This document shows, in pieces, positions 16,380 through 24,852 of a stretch of DNA of 64,000 nt. The DNA is taken from positions 1 through 64,000 of the forward strand of contig JBKDQQ010000178.1 of the NCBI GenBank assembly GCA_046341775.1, in the 5' to 3' direction. This DNA is from SXXH01 sp041165735 (GTDB lineage Bacteria > Planctomycetota > UBA1135 > GCA-002686595). Each line of letters opens with the position of its first letter. Within the stretch, counting starts at the first letter, position 1. The position numbers and the translations under genes were made by a program. Below the pieces are notes generated by a model, which saw only the letters and a list, made by a program, of their open reading frames with translations, searched no databases and was not told the DNA's origin.

Positions 16380-18245
16380 TCACTGCCAGACGATCGAGTA
16401 GCCGTTCGTCAGGTTGAAGGTGGCCGTCGTGCAGAACGGCGCCGAGTTGCGGTACCACACCTGGTAGTACCGCGTCACACCGGGCGTCGTCACCGCCCCG
16501 CGCACCGACACCGCGAGGTCGGCGCCCACGGGGTATCGCGAGGCGCCGGCGACATTGACCTTGGTGCCGAGGCGGATGATCGTGCCGCCCGCGCAGCGCA
16601 GGCCGTCGCCGAAGGCCGGCGAGATCTGCGTCGTGCCTTGGAAGTACAGGCAGGTGCTGTTCGGCAGGCCCGAGCCTTGGAGCACGACGGTGTCGGCGCC
16701 GATCGTGGCGCTGCCGATGGCGGCGAGGTTGCCGCCGCTGGCGTTGATGGAACTGGCGCAGCCGTTGCCCGCGCCGCCGACGTTGCCGCAGGGGCACGTG
16801 CCACCCGAGCCGTCGCCGAAGCAGTATCCGGCACCGGGCGCGACCGGGCAGGACGAGGAGAGCGTGAAGGTGCCGGATCCGGGCACTTCACCCGGCCAGC
16901 TGCCGATCTGGATGAGGTAGGTCTGGCCGAGGACGGCGGCGAAGCTCGTCTCCGAAGGGCCGCCGGGGGCGCAGAAGTCGTCGTTGCAGGCGAGCGAACT
17001 TTGCGCCGCGGGGCAGCCGCCGGCCGGGTACACGGCGATCTTCGTGTCGTTGCCGCTCTGGTTGCAGAGGCTCAAGACCACCGTGCCGGTGCAGTTGCTG
17101 GTCCAGCTGTACCAAAGGTCGTAGGTGATCATCTCGTTGGCGCAGTTCGCCTCGGCCTGGCCCGCAAAGCCGGTCGTGGCGTTGTTCTGGTCCCAGGCGT
17201 GCGGACCATTGCCCGTCACCACCGTGGGCGCGGCGCAGTCGTCGGCGACGGCGGGCACGAACGGATCGATGGTGAATTGGCCCGGCGCGCCGGCTTGGCC
17301 GGGATAGCTGCCGAGTTGGAGCGTGTACGCCTGGCCCGCCGTGGCGAAGAACGGAGTCCGCGCCGCGCCGCCGACCGTGCCGCACATGTCGTCGTCGCAA
17401 GTCAGCGGTTCGGCCGCGGGGCAGCCCGCGCCCGCGTACACGGCCATCTTCAAGTCGTGCAAGCCGCCGACGCAGGTGTTCACCGAGAACCATCCCGTCG
17501 ACGGGGCGGTCCACGTGTACCACGCGTCGTAGTCGACCACGGAGGTGTTGAAGATCAGGCAGCGCGCGTTGGCTTGGCCTTGCGCGCCGCGCGTGGCGTT
17601 GGTCGTGTCGTAGACGAACGGACCGGCGCCCGTGATCACCGTGGGCGTGGCGCAATCGTCGTTCGCCAGTTGCGGCGCGACGCTCAAGGAGATCGAGCCG
17701 GTGCCGCCGCCGGCGCCGGGATAGGTGCCCACCTGGATCAGGTAGTTCTGGCCCACCACGACGGGCGCGCCGACCGTGGTTTGGAAGCCGGGGCAGGCGT
17801 CGTCGTTGCAACCGATGGCGGGGCCGGTGGGGCAGCTCGCGCCGTTGTAGATGGCGATCTTCGTGTCGACCGCGGAGAAGCCGCAGGTCGTGATGTTGAG
17901 GATGCCGCTGGCGGTCGCCGTCCAGCTGAACCACACGTCCTGGTCGATCGTCGTGAAGCCGAAGAAGTTGCACAGCGCCTCGGCTTGGCCTTCCGCGCCC
18001 GTGGTGGCGATCGTGTTGTCGAACAGGAAGGTGCCGAGTCCGACGAGCACATCCGGCGTCGCGCAGTTGTCGCTGCCCCCGATCAGGGCCGAGCTGGAAG
18101 CCAGTTGGACGGCGCGCGGCGCGCTGGGCGGTTTGGGAGTGGAGTACTTCGTGCCGTTGCCGAGGTCCGCGAAGACCGGAGACGCCGTGGCGGCGAGGGC
18201 GAGGAGGGAGAGGTTCCAGGAGTTCTGCATGGTCAATCGGTCCAT
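16380..18245 (-). CDS. Secreted modular protein, three modules (paralogue 2)
   Basis: About 621 residues. Signal peptide (MDRLTMQNSWNLSLLALAATASPVFA) from the ATG at 18245; the ATG at 18230 and GTG at 18254 are alternatives. Three copies of the module begin DNCATPDVLVG, NDDCATPTVITG and DDCAAPTVVTG. Each has DVWFSWTA- or DAWYTWTA-type strands, an aromatic/Cys core and ACNDD- or TCDDD-type acidic loops. The shared C-terminal domain begins YCFGDGSGGTCPCGN and ends FCTTATFNLTNGYSIVW. The third module is the most divergent: its DLWYSWTS segment follows a shorter insert. Same strand and orientation as the other four paralogues; the 394-bp leader suggests its own promoter. Confidence 0.82.
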   Translation of the reverse strand: MDRLTMQNSWNLSLLALAATASPVFADLGNGTKYSTPKPPSAPRAVQLASSSALIGGSDNCATPDVLVGLGTFLFDNTIATTGAEGQAEALCNFFGFTTIDQDVWFSWTATASGILNITTCGFSAVDTKIAIYNGASCPTGPAIGCNDDACPGFQTTVGAPVVVGQNYLIQVGTYPGAGGGTGSISLSVAPQLANDDCATPTVITGAGPFVYDTTNATRGAQGQANARCLIFNTSVVDYDAWYTWTAPSTGWFSVNTCVGGLHDLKMAVYAGAGCPAAEPLTCDDDMCGTVGGAARTPFFATAGQAYTLQLGSYPGQAGAPGQFTIDPFVPAVADDCAAPTVVTGNGPHAWDQNNATTGFAGQAEANCANEMITYDLWYSWTSNCTGTVVLSLCNQSGNDTKIAVYPAGGCPAAQSSLACNDDFCAPGGPSETSFAAVLGQTYLIQIGSWPGEVPGSGTFTLSSSCPVAPGAGYCFGDGSGGTCPCGNVGGAGNGCASSINASGGNLAAIGSATIGADTVVLQGSGLPNSTCLYFQGTTQISPAFGDGLRCAGGTIIRLGTKVNVAGASRYPVGADLAVSVRGAVTTPGVTRYYQVWYRNSAPFCTTATFNLTNGYSIVWQ

Positions 18246-18639
18246 GGTTGTCACCCCGGCGAAGGGGCGCGTTGACTCGAAACGGCGTTGACGCCGCGGC
18301 GCTGCGGGTGCGCCTGTCCAAAGGATAGGTGAGGACGAAATGACCGGGTGGATTGTTCAGGAAAAGCAAAGCGTCGCGTCAGGGTCGCTTGGGAAGGTCC
18401 TTCCAGCGAGGCTCGCGCCGGAGCGCTTGGCGGGCCTCGGCGGTGCACGACTCGGCAGGACTTTCCCGGTGAACTCCACGCCTCGGCAGCCTCCCGCGAG
18501 CGGGGACTTGGCGCGATTCTCGAGGCACTCCTGCAATGGCGGACCCCGCCGCGCGTCGCCGCGAGACGGGGTCCGGTGCGGATCGCACGCCCTCCTGACC
18601 CGTGCCAGGGGGGGGGCGCGCGACGCGGTCAGGCGCTCA
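18246..18639. other. Intergenic region between paralogues 2 and 3
   Basis: 394 bp without a gene. It contains a perfect 8-bp inverted repeat GGACCCCG (18541-18548) / CGGGGTCC (18567-18574) downstream of paralogue 3, a likely terminator, and a 9-bp poly-G tract (18608-18616) close to the paralogue 3 stop. A relatively AT-rich stretch (about 18315-18375) 70-130 bp upstream of paralogue 2 is the best promoter candidate. Confidence 0.5.
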
Positions 18640-20514
18640 TCAAGGCGCCCACGTGACCGAGTAGCCGTTCGTCAGGTTGAAGGTGCTCGGCGTGCAGAAC
18701 GCGGCGGCGTTGCGGTACCACGCCTGGTAGCTGCGCACGGAACCGGCGAGCGTGACGTTGCCGCGCACCGACACGGACAGGTCGCCCGCGGCCGGATAGG
18801 TCGAGGTGCCACCGACGTTGAGCTTGGTGCCGAGGCGGATCACCGTGCCACCAGCGCAACGCAAGCCATCGCCGAAGCTGGCGGCGCTCTGCGTCGTGCC
18901 TTGGAAGTACAACGCGTTGCTGTTCGGCATGCCCGAGCCCGTCAGCGCGAGCGTGTCGCCCGCGATGCTGGCGTTGCCCGAACCGGTGAGGTTGGCGCCG
19001 AGCGGGTTGATCGAGCTGGCGCAGCCGTTGCCGGTGCCGCCCGCGTTGCCGCAGGGGCAGGCGACCGAGGCCGTGCCATCGCCGAAGCAATAGGCCGTGC
19101 CCGCCACGCAAGGCGTGCCCGCTTCGGTCACGGTGAAGGTGCCGGCGGTGATGGTGCCGATGCTCGTCGAGTAGTTGCCGAGGTGGATCATGTAGGTCTG
19201 GCCGCACACGGCGTTGAACACCGCGACGCTGGAGAGCGTCTGCGCGGCGCAGCCAGCCGTGCCGGCGTCGTCGTTGCAGACGAGGGGAGCGGCGGTCGGG
19301 CAGCCGGCGCCATCGAAGACCTGGATCTTGGTGTCGGTGGTGGTGCTGGTGAATTGACCGCAGTTGCTGACCGTCACTTGGCCGGTGGTGCTGGACGTCC
19401 ACGCGTACCAGAGGTCCTTGGTGAAGGTCGTGTTCGGACCGCAACCCGCGGTGCCCTGGCCTTCCGTGCCGGTGGTCGCCCACGTGGTGTCGAAGGTGAA
19501 GGGGCCGGCGCCGCTGATCACGGTCGCGCTGGAGCAGTTGTCGTTCGCCGGCGGAGTGTTGTCGACGATCGAGAAGTTGCCCGTGCCGCCGCCGACGGTG
19601 TTCGTCGGATCCTGGCCGAGCTGGATGAGGTAGGTCGTGCCCGCCACCGCGGTGAAGCTCGCCACGGACTGGGCCGCCGTGCCGTAGTCGTCGTTGCAGG
19701 CGAGGGCCGAGCCGGCCGTCGGGCAACCACCCACGGGATACACCGCGACCTTGGTGTCGAGGGCGCCGCCGAGCGTGCTCACCGCGCGCTGGCCGGAGCT
19801 GGACGCGGTCCACGTGAACCAGATGTCGCGGCCGATGCCGGTCGTGGCACCGCACAGCGACTCCGACTGGCCTTCGGTGCCCGTGCTGGCGAGGGTCGTG
19901 TCGTACGGATGCGGACCGTTCCCGACCAGCGCCACGGGCGCGGAGCAGACGTCGTTCGTCGGCGGAGTCAGCACGTTGAGCGTGAAGGTGCCGGAGTACG
20001 TCACGCCTTCGGTGTAGGCTCCGACCTGCACGAAGTACGCCGTGCCGGCGGTCACCGACCAGTTGATGCGCGACTGCAATGCGCAGGCGTCGTCGTTGTA
20101 GGCGAGGTTCGTGCCGCTCGGGCAGGCGGTGCCGTTGTTGGCGAGCCAAGCCGCCACCTTGGTGTCCACCGTCACGCCGCCGCAGGTCTCGAGGCGCGCG
20201 TTGCCCGTCGCCGGAGCGACCCAGTAGAACCACACGTCGTTCTTGATCGTGCTGGGCGTCTGGGGTTGGGCGGGCGCGGCACCCGTCGTCGCGCCGACCG
20301 TGTTGACCGGGAAGGTGCCCGTGCCGACCAGCGTGTTGCTGGCGGCGGCGTTCGTGCAATCGTCGGAGCCACCGGCGGCCAGCGAGGAACTCGCGCCGTA
20401 ATGTCCGGGCTGTTCGGAGCCCTTTTGAACTCCGGAGTCGGTGTCGAGCTTTTGTGCCTGGGCCAGGCCGCCGACCAGCGCGGCGGCGGCGAGGAGGGAG
20501 AATTGATGCTTCAT
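18640..20514 (-). CDS. Secreted modular protein, three modules (paralogue 3)
   Basis: 624 residues from the ATG at 20514 (MKHQFSLLAAAALVGGLAQAQ, signal peptide). Three modules start DDCTNAAASNTLVG, NDVCSAPVALVG and NDNCSSATVISG. The shared C-terminal domain (about 485-624) runs YCFGDGTASVACPCGN to FCTPSTFNLTNGYSVTW. Its first module and C-terminal domain are nearly identical to those of paralogue 4, for example ATTGAAPAQPQTPSTIKNDV and GSGMPNSNALYFQGTTQ in both, which points to a recent duplication or gene conversion. Modules 2 and 3 contain CNDDYG and CNDDAG loops. Probably exported; no catalytic residues recognised. Confidence 0.83.
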   Translation of the reverse strand: MKHQFSLLAAAALVGGLAQAQKLDTDSGVQKGSEQPGHYGASSSLAAGGSDDCTNAAASNTLVGTGTFPVNTVGATTGAAPAQPQTPSTIKNDVWFYWVAPATGNARLETCGGVTVDTKVAAWLANNGTACPSGTNLAYNDDACALQSRINWSVTAGTAYFVQVGAYTEGVTYSGTFTLNVLTPPTNDVCSAPVALVGNGPHPYDTTLASTGTEGQSESLCGATTGIGRDIWFTWTASSSGQRAVSTLGGALDTKVAVYPVGGCPTAGSALACNDDYGTAAQSVASFTAVAGTTYLIQLGQDPTNTVGGGTGNFSIVDNTPPANDNCSSATVISGAGPFTFDTTWATTGTEGQGTAGCGPNTTFTKDLWYAWTSSTTGQVTVSNCGQFTSTTTDTKIQVFDGAGCPTAAPLVCNDDAGTAGCAAQTLSSVAVFNAVCGQTYMIHLGNYSTSIGTITAGTFTVTEAGTPCVAGTAYCFGDGTASVACPCGNAGGTGNGCASSINPLGANLTGSGNASIAGDTLALTGSGMPNSNALYFQGTTQSAASFGDGLRCAGGTVIRLGTKLNVGGTSTYPAAGDLSVSVRGNVTLAGSVRSYQAWYRNAAAFCTPSTFNLTNGYSVTWAP

Positions 20515-21038
20515 GGGTGTGGGCAGAGGTCGCGGGCCGATTGGATTCCGGCGGCGATCGTGCTGGCCATGCCAGTCGGCGTCGCCGGAGGATGCAGGTG
20601 GGGTCGAGAAATGGTCCGTCTTCGCCGACGCGCGGCGGGAGCGTTGATCAATTCCCCCAATCCAAGCCTCTCCCAGAAGTTGCAGAGCCGCAAGGTGGCT
20701 GTAGTGGGGGGGCAGGCGCGCGAGGTGCGCAACGCGTCCGAAAGCGCAAGCCTGCAACCTCTTGCGACCGTCCTATTCAACGCCCGTCGACCCCCCACGG
20801 TCGGTTGACCAGCGGGGTCGGTCCACTCGCGGGGCCGATCGACCCACCAAGGCACGGCGCTCCAAGAATGCACGGCGGCCATAGAAGGCACAGCGGCCCT
20901 CCCTCGCCATGCGAAGGAGAGCCGCTGTTGTCTCTGGCTGGTGCGAGCACCGCCCGTCGAGCCGGCAACTGGCGTTGCCCGGTCGGCGGGTGGCCTCGAT
21001 CTCCGTTCAGATCCGCTCCGCCGTGGCGGAGCCGTCGA
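20515..21038. other. Intergenic region between paralogues 3 and 4
   Basis: 524 bp, the longest gap in the array, with no convincing gene. A perfect 8-bp palindromic hairpin GCTCCGCCGTGGCGGAGC (21015-21032) directly follows paralogue 4. A second stem, CAGCGGC (20891-20897) / GCCGCTG (20921-20927) with an inner CTCC/GGAG, lies further downstream. Both are candidate terminators without T tracts. The upstream region of paralogue 3 has no obvious promoter box. Confidence 0.5.
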
Positions 21039-22484
21039 TCACGGAGCCCAGGTGACCGAGTAGCCGTTCGTCAGGTTGAACGTGCTCGGCGTGCAGAAGG
21101 CCGCGGCGTTGCGGTACCAGGCCTGGTAGTTGCGCACGCCCGGAGCGCTCACGTTGCCGCGCACCGACACCGACAGGTCGCCGGACACCGGGTAGCTCGA
21201 GGTGCCCGCCGTGTTCAGCTTGGTGCCGAGGCGGATGATCGTGCCGCCGGCGCAGCGCAGGCCGTCGCCGAACGTGGCGGCGATCTGCGTCGTGCCTTGG
21301 AAGTACAGCGCGTTGCTGTTCGGCATGCCCGAGCCCGTCAGCACCAGCGAGTCGGCGCTGATGCTGGCGTTGCCGGCGCCGTTGAGGTTGGCGCCGTTGG
21401 CGTTGATCGAGCTGGCGCAACCGTTGCCCGCGACCCCCGCGTTGCCGCAGGGGCAGGCCACGGCGGCCGTGCCGTCGCCGAAGCAGTACGCCGTGCCGGC
21501 CACGCAGGGGCCGCCGGACTCGGTGATCGTGAAGGTGCCGACGATGTTCGCGGCGGCGCCGTAGCAACCGATCTGGATCGTGTACGTGTTGCCGCACACC
21601 GCGGTGAAGCTCACTTCGCTCGAGAGGTTCTGCGTGGTGCAGGCCGCGTTGTCATCGTTGCAGACGACGGCGCCGGCCGTCGGGCAGCCGGAGCCGTCAT
21701 AGACCGCGATCTTCGTGTCGGTCGTCGTCGAGGTGAACTGGGCGCAGTTGTTGATCGTGACCGTGCCGTTCGTGCTGGCGGTCCAGGTGAACCACAGGTC
21801 CTTGTTGATCGCCGTCTGGTTGAAGAACAGGCAGATGGCCTCGGTCTGGCCCTCGGTGCCCGTGCTCGCCAGCGTGGTGTTGTAGGCGTGCGGGCCGCTG
21901 CCCGTGATGGCGGTGGCCGCCGAGCAGTTGTCGTTCGCCGGCGGCGTGGCGACGCCGAGGCTGAAGGTGCCGGTGTAGGTCGAGCCTTCGGTGTAGTGGC
22001 CGAGCTGGAGGAAGTAGCCCGTGCCGCCCGTGACGGCGAAGGTGATCAGCGACTGCAAGCCGCAGGAGTCGTCGTTGTAGGCGAGGTTCGTGCCGCTCGG
22101 GCAGGCCGTGCCGTTGTTGGCGAGCCAAGCGGCGATCTTGGTGTCGGTGGTCGCGCCGCCGCAGGTCTGCAAGGTCGCGACGCCGCTCGAGGGGGCGACC
22201 CAGTAGAACCACACGTCGTTCTTGATCGTGCTGGGGGTCTGCGGCTGGGCCGGGGCGGCGCCGGTGGTGGCTCCGACGGTGCTGACCGGGAAGGTGCCCG
22301 TGCCCACGACCGTGTTCGAGGCCGCGGCGTTGCTGCAGTCGTCGCTGCCGCCGGCGGCCAGGAGGTAGCCGCCGGTGTGGCCCGGGGGCGCGTTCTTGGC
22401 GGGGTTGAAGACTTCGGCCTTCTGGGCGTAGGCGGACGCGCCGAGGGCGCAGGCGAGCGCGAGGGACAGGTGGCGGGACTTCAT
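21039..22484 (-). CDS. Secreted modular protein, two modules (paralogue 4)
   Basis: 481 residues from the ATG at 22484 (MKSRHLSLALACALGASAYAQ, signal peptide). It is the shortest member, with two modules (DDCSNAAASNTVVG and NDNCSAATAITG) and the shared C-terminal domain (about 340-481, YCFGDGTAAVACPCGN to FCTPSTFNLTNGYSVTW). Against its close relative paralogue 3 it lacks one complete module, so module number has changed since the duplication. Conserved cysteines come in pairs around CGG...CP and ACNDD-like loops, expected to form disulfides after export. It lies 350 bp downstream of the top6B stop. Confidence 0.83.
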   Translation of the reverse strand: MKSRHLSLALACALGASAYAQKAEVFNPAKNAPPGHTGGYLLAAGGSDDCSNAAASNTVVGTGTFPVSTVGATTGAAPAQPQTPSTIKNDVWFYWVAPSSGVATLQTCGGATTDTKIAAWLANNGTACPSGTNLAYNDDSCGLQSLITFAVTGGTGYFLQLGHYTEGSTYTGTFSLGVATPPANDNCSAATAITGSGPHAYNTTLASTGTEGQTEAICLFFNQTAINKDLWFTWTASTNGTVTINNCAQFTSTTTDTKIAVYDGSGCPTAGAVVCNDDNAACTTQNLSSEVSFTAVCGNTYTIQIGCYGAAANIVGTFTITESGGPCVAGTAYCFGDGTAAVACPCGNAGVAGNGCASSINANGANLNGAGNASISADSLVLTGSGMPNSNALYFQGTTQIAATFGDGLRCAGGTIIRLGTKLNTAGTSSYPVSGDLSVSVRGNVSAPGVRNYQAWYRNAAAFCTPSTFNLTNGYSVTWAP

Positions 22485-22834
22485 GTTCTTGTGCAAGGCG
22501 TGCTTGGTGTGACTGTGGGGGGAAGGTCGAGTCCGAGCATCAGGTCGGTGCAAGGCCAACCGGCCATCGGACGTGAAGGAACGAATAAAAGATCCCTTTG
22601 AAACTTGGAAGGCGCCAGCCCGAAACCGCGAAAAGCCCGACCCTCGCCCCGCTGGCCGGCCCGAAATCCCACGGCGCCAGCCCACCTCGGGGGGGGCGAC
22701 CATCCCGGACGAGCCACCGCCGGCGGCAATCCGCAGGGATCGGCCGGGAGCACCGCAGGCTCCCCGGTCTGGCCCGGACCCCGTGCTCGCGGCCCCGCCG
22801 CGACTCGCGACGGGGGCGCGAGCCCCTTCGAGCG
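22485..22834. other. Intergenic region between paralogue 4 and top6B
   Basis: 350 bp without a supported gene. It contains an 8-bp poly-G tract at 22689-22696 within the string ACCTCGGGGGGGG, which also occurs at 6643-6655. An AT-rich patch (22579-22612) lies roughly 100-130 bp upstream of paralogue 4, where a promoter would be expected. No clear hairpin terminator for top6B was found. Confidence 0.45.
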
Positions 22835-24682
22835 TCAGAACTTGCGGCTCTTCTGGAGCACGCCGTCGAGCGTGCGCACCGTGTCGTCGCGCTCGCTGTC
22901 CGACAGGTCGAGGATCTCCTGCAGGGCGATCCCGATGTGGGGGATGTAGGTCTCGATGTAGTTGCGCTTGTCGTATTCGGCGCGCAGGCGCTTGCCGCGC
23001 CTCACATAGGAGCCGAGGCGTCGACCGCACTCCTGCAGGCCGAGCTTGATCTCCTTCATGATCTCCTCGTAGGACGCGATGGCCTCCTTCGATTCGCTCG
23101 TGAAGGGCACCCACACCGAGGCGATGTGCACCATCACCGCCATCGGGCCGATGGGCAGCGCGCCCTTGGGTTGCTGGAGGCCGTAGCTCTTCCAGTTGGT
23201 CTGGATGACGGCCTTCGTCACCGCGCAGGCCGACTGCTGGTGCAGGAGCGGCACGCGATTGGCGAAGCGCAGCACGCGCACCGGTTCGTCGGCGGCGCCG
23301 ACGAGGTCTTCCGTGGCGGCGCTGCTCTTCTCCTTCTTCACGATGCGGCCTTCGTCGGTGACGTCCAGTCCCACGCCTCCCGGCTTGCCGTAGGCGATGC
23401 CGACTTCGATGACGAAGGGGTTGCCGCGGTAGACGCTCGGCGCGCGCGAGTTGGCGTAGTAGAAGTCGGCTTCGATCTCCTTCTTCAACCCCGCCAGCAC
23501 CAGGCCTTCGCCGATGGGCGAGATGCAGTTGGTGCTCGGCGCCATGATCTTCGCCTTCTGGATCGCCTCGTGCAGCGCGGCGGCTTCCTCGCGCGCGGCC
23601 TTGGTCGGCGACGACTTCTCCGACAGCTTCGCCGCCTTGCAGATCTCGACCGCCACCTTGGGACCGACGCGCGAGAAGTCCTCCTGCAGGAACCCCGCGA
23701 GCGTGCGCGCCTGCGTCTCCTTCATCATGCCGATCAGTCGACCGAGCTCGACGCCGTGCGGGTGCGGCTTGATCTCCTCGACCGCGGGCGGGAGCTCCTT
23801 CGTGCTGCGCTCGTACACCACGACGCCGCCTTGCGGATCGCGGTAGGTCAGCGTCACGTGCGGGTTGGCGATGGCCGTCTGCTTGACATACATGTCGACC
23901 GAGCGCAGGCCCTTCTGGTACTTGGCCTCCATCTCGATCTCGACGCGCGTGCCGTGGTCCTTGTCCCAATCCACGGTCTTCTGCTCGTGGATGTCGGGCT
24001 TGTTCTTGGTCGTGTCGATCGACAGCAGGAATTCGTGCGCCTTGGCGCGCTTGCCGGGCTTGCTGACGATCTTCATCGGCTTGCCCGTCGTGAGCATGCC
24101 GTACATGCCCGCGGCCGAGATGCCGATGCCTTGTTGGCCGCGCGACTGCGACAGCTTGTGGAACTTCGACCCGTAGAGGAGCTTGCCGAAGACCTTGCCG
24201 ACCTGCTCGGGCAGGATGCCGGGGCCGTTGTCCTCGACCACCATGCGGTAGCGGTTCTCGGCCAGTTCGTGCAGCTCGACCAGCACGTCCGGCGGGATGC
24301 CCGCTTCCTCGCAGGCGTCGAGCGAGTTGTCGACCGCCTCCTTGACCGCCGTCAGCAGCGACTTGAGCGGCGAGTCGAAGCCCAAGAGGTGTCGGTTCTT
24401 GGTGAAGAACTCGGCCACCGAGATGTCGCGTTGGCGCGCGGCCATGTCCTCGGCCGTGGCGCCGCGCTTCTCGCCCTGCGTCGCGGCCTTGACCTGCGCC
24501 GTGGCTTTGACCTGCGCCGCGGCCTTGACCTGCGCCGCGCCGGCGTCCGACTCGGGCGCGGCGTCGCCGGCTCCGGTCGCCCCGTCCCGCGCCGCGGCCT
24601 TGCTTGCGCCCTTCTTCGTCTTGGCCTTGGTCTTGGCGTCGTCCTGGTCGAACATCGTCGCTTGCGTGCTCTCGGGCTGCAT
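22835..24682 (-). CDS. top6B: DNA topoisomerase VI subunit B (GHKL ATPase)
   Basis: 615 residues from the ATG at 24682 (the ATG at 24655 is an alternative). A low-complexity N-terminal tail of about 75 residues includes three copies of a six-residue repeat (AAQVKA-like, 49-68). The GHKL ATPase domain follows: N-box KEAVDNSLDA with N119, D151 in VVEDNGPGI, and the G2 loop SRGQQGIGISAAGM (181-193). A helix-two-turn-helix region and a transducer domain come next, with the conserved switch-lysine region QTNWKSYGLQQPKGALP. ATP binding dimerises B and drives strand passage by subunit A. The partner gene top6A is 9.8 kb downstream on the same strand. The charged repeat tail is not a standard part of archaeal Top6B. 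Confidence 0.94.
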   Translation of the reverse strand: MQPESTQATMFDQDDAKTKAKTKKGASKAAARDGATGAGDAAPESDAGAAQVKAAAQVKATAQVKAATQGEKRGATAEDMAARQRDISVAEFFTKNRHLLGFDSPLKSLLTAVKEAVDNSLDACEEAGIPPDVLVELHELAENRYRMVVEDNGPGILPEQVGKVFGKLLYGSKFHKLSQSRGQQGIGISAAGMYGMLTTGKPMKIVSKPGKRAKAHEFLLSIDTTKNKPDIHEQKTVDWDKDHGTRVEIEMEAKYQKGLRSVDMYVKQTAIANPHVTLTYRDPQGGVVVYERSTKELPPAVEEIKPHPHGVELGRLIGMMKETQARTLAGFLQEDFSRVGPKVAVEICKAAKLSEKSSPTKAAREEAAALHEAIQKAKIMAPSTNCISPIGEGLVLAGLKKEIEADFYYANSRAPSVYRGNPFVIEVGIAYGKPGGVGLDVTDEGRIVKKEKSSAATEDLVGAADEPVRVLRFANRVPLLHQQSACAVTKAVIQTNWKSYGLQQPKGALPIGPMAVMVHIASVWVPFTSESKEAIASYEEIMKEIKLGLQECGRRLGSYVRRGKRLRAEYDKRNYIETYIPHIGIALQEILDLSDSERDDTVRTLDGVLQKSRKF

Positions 24683-24778
24683 CGGGTGGGCGCCTCGCGC
24701 GCGGTGCAAGGCGTTCCTTGGTGTAGAGGCGGCGCAGGCGGCTTGCAAGCTCCGCGCGCCGCCACTTCGAGGGACGAC

Positions 24779-24816
24779 GCGGGCCGCGCGGACCACTCGA
24801 GGTCCGCGCGGCCCGC
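24779..24816. terminator. Perfect 16-bp hairpin between paralogue 5 and top6B
   Basis: GCGGGCCGCGCGGACC (24779-24794), loop ACTCGA, GGTCCGCGCGGCCCGC (24801-24816). It lies 37 bp after the paralogue 5 stop and about 97 bp upstream of the top6B start, so top6B very probably has its own promoter. No T tract. Confidence 0.6.
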
Positions 24817-24852
24817 GCACGAGGCCGTCAGGAACGCGTCGTCAACCGCGCG

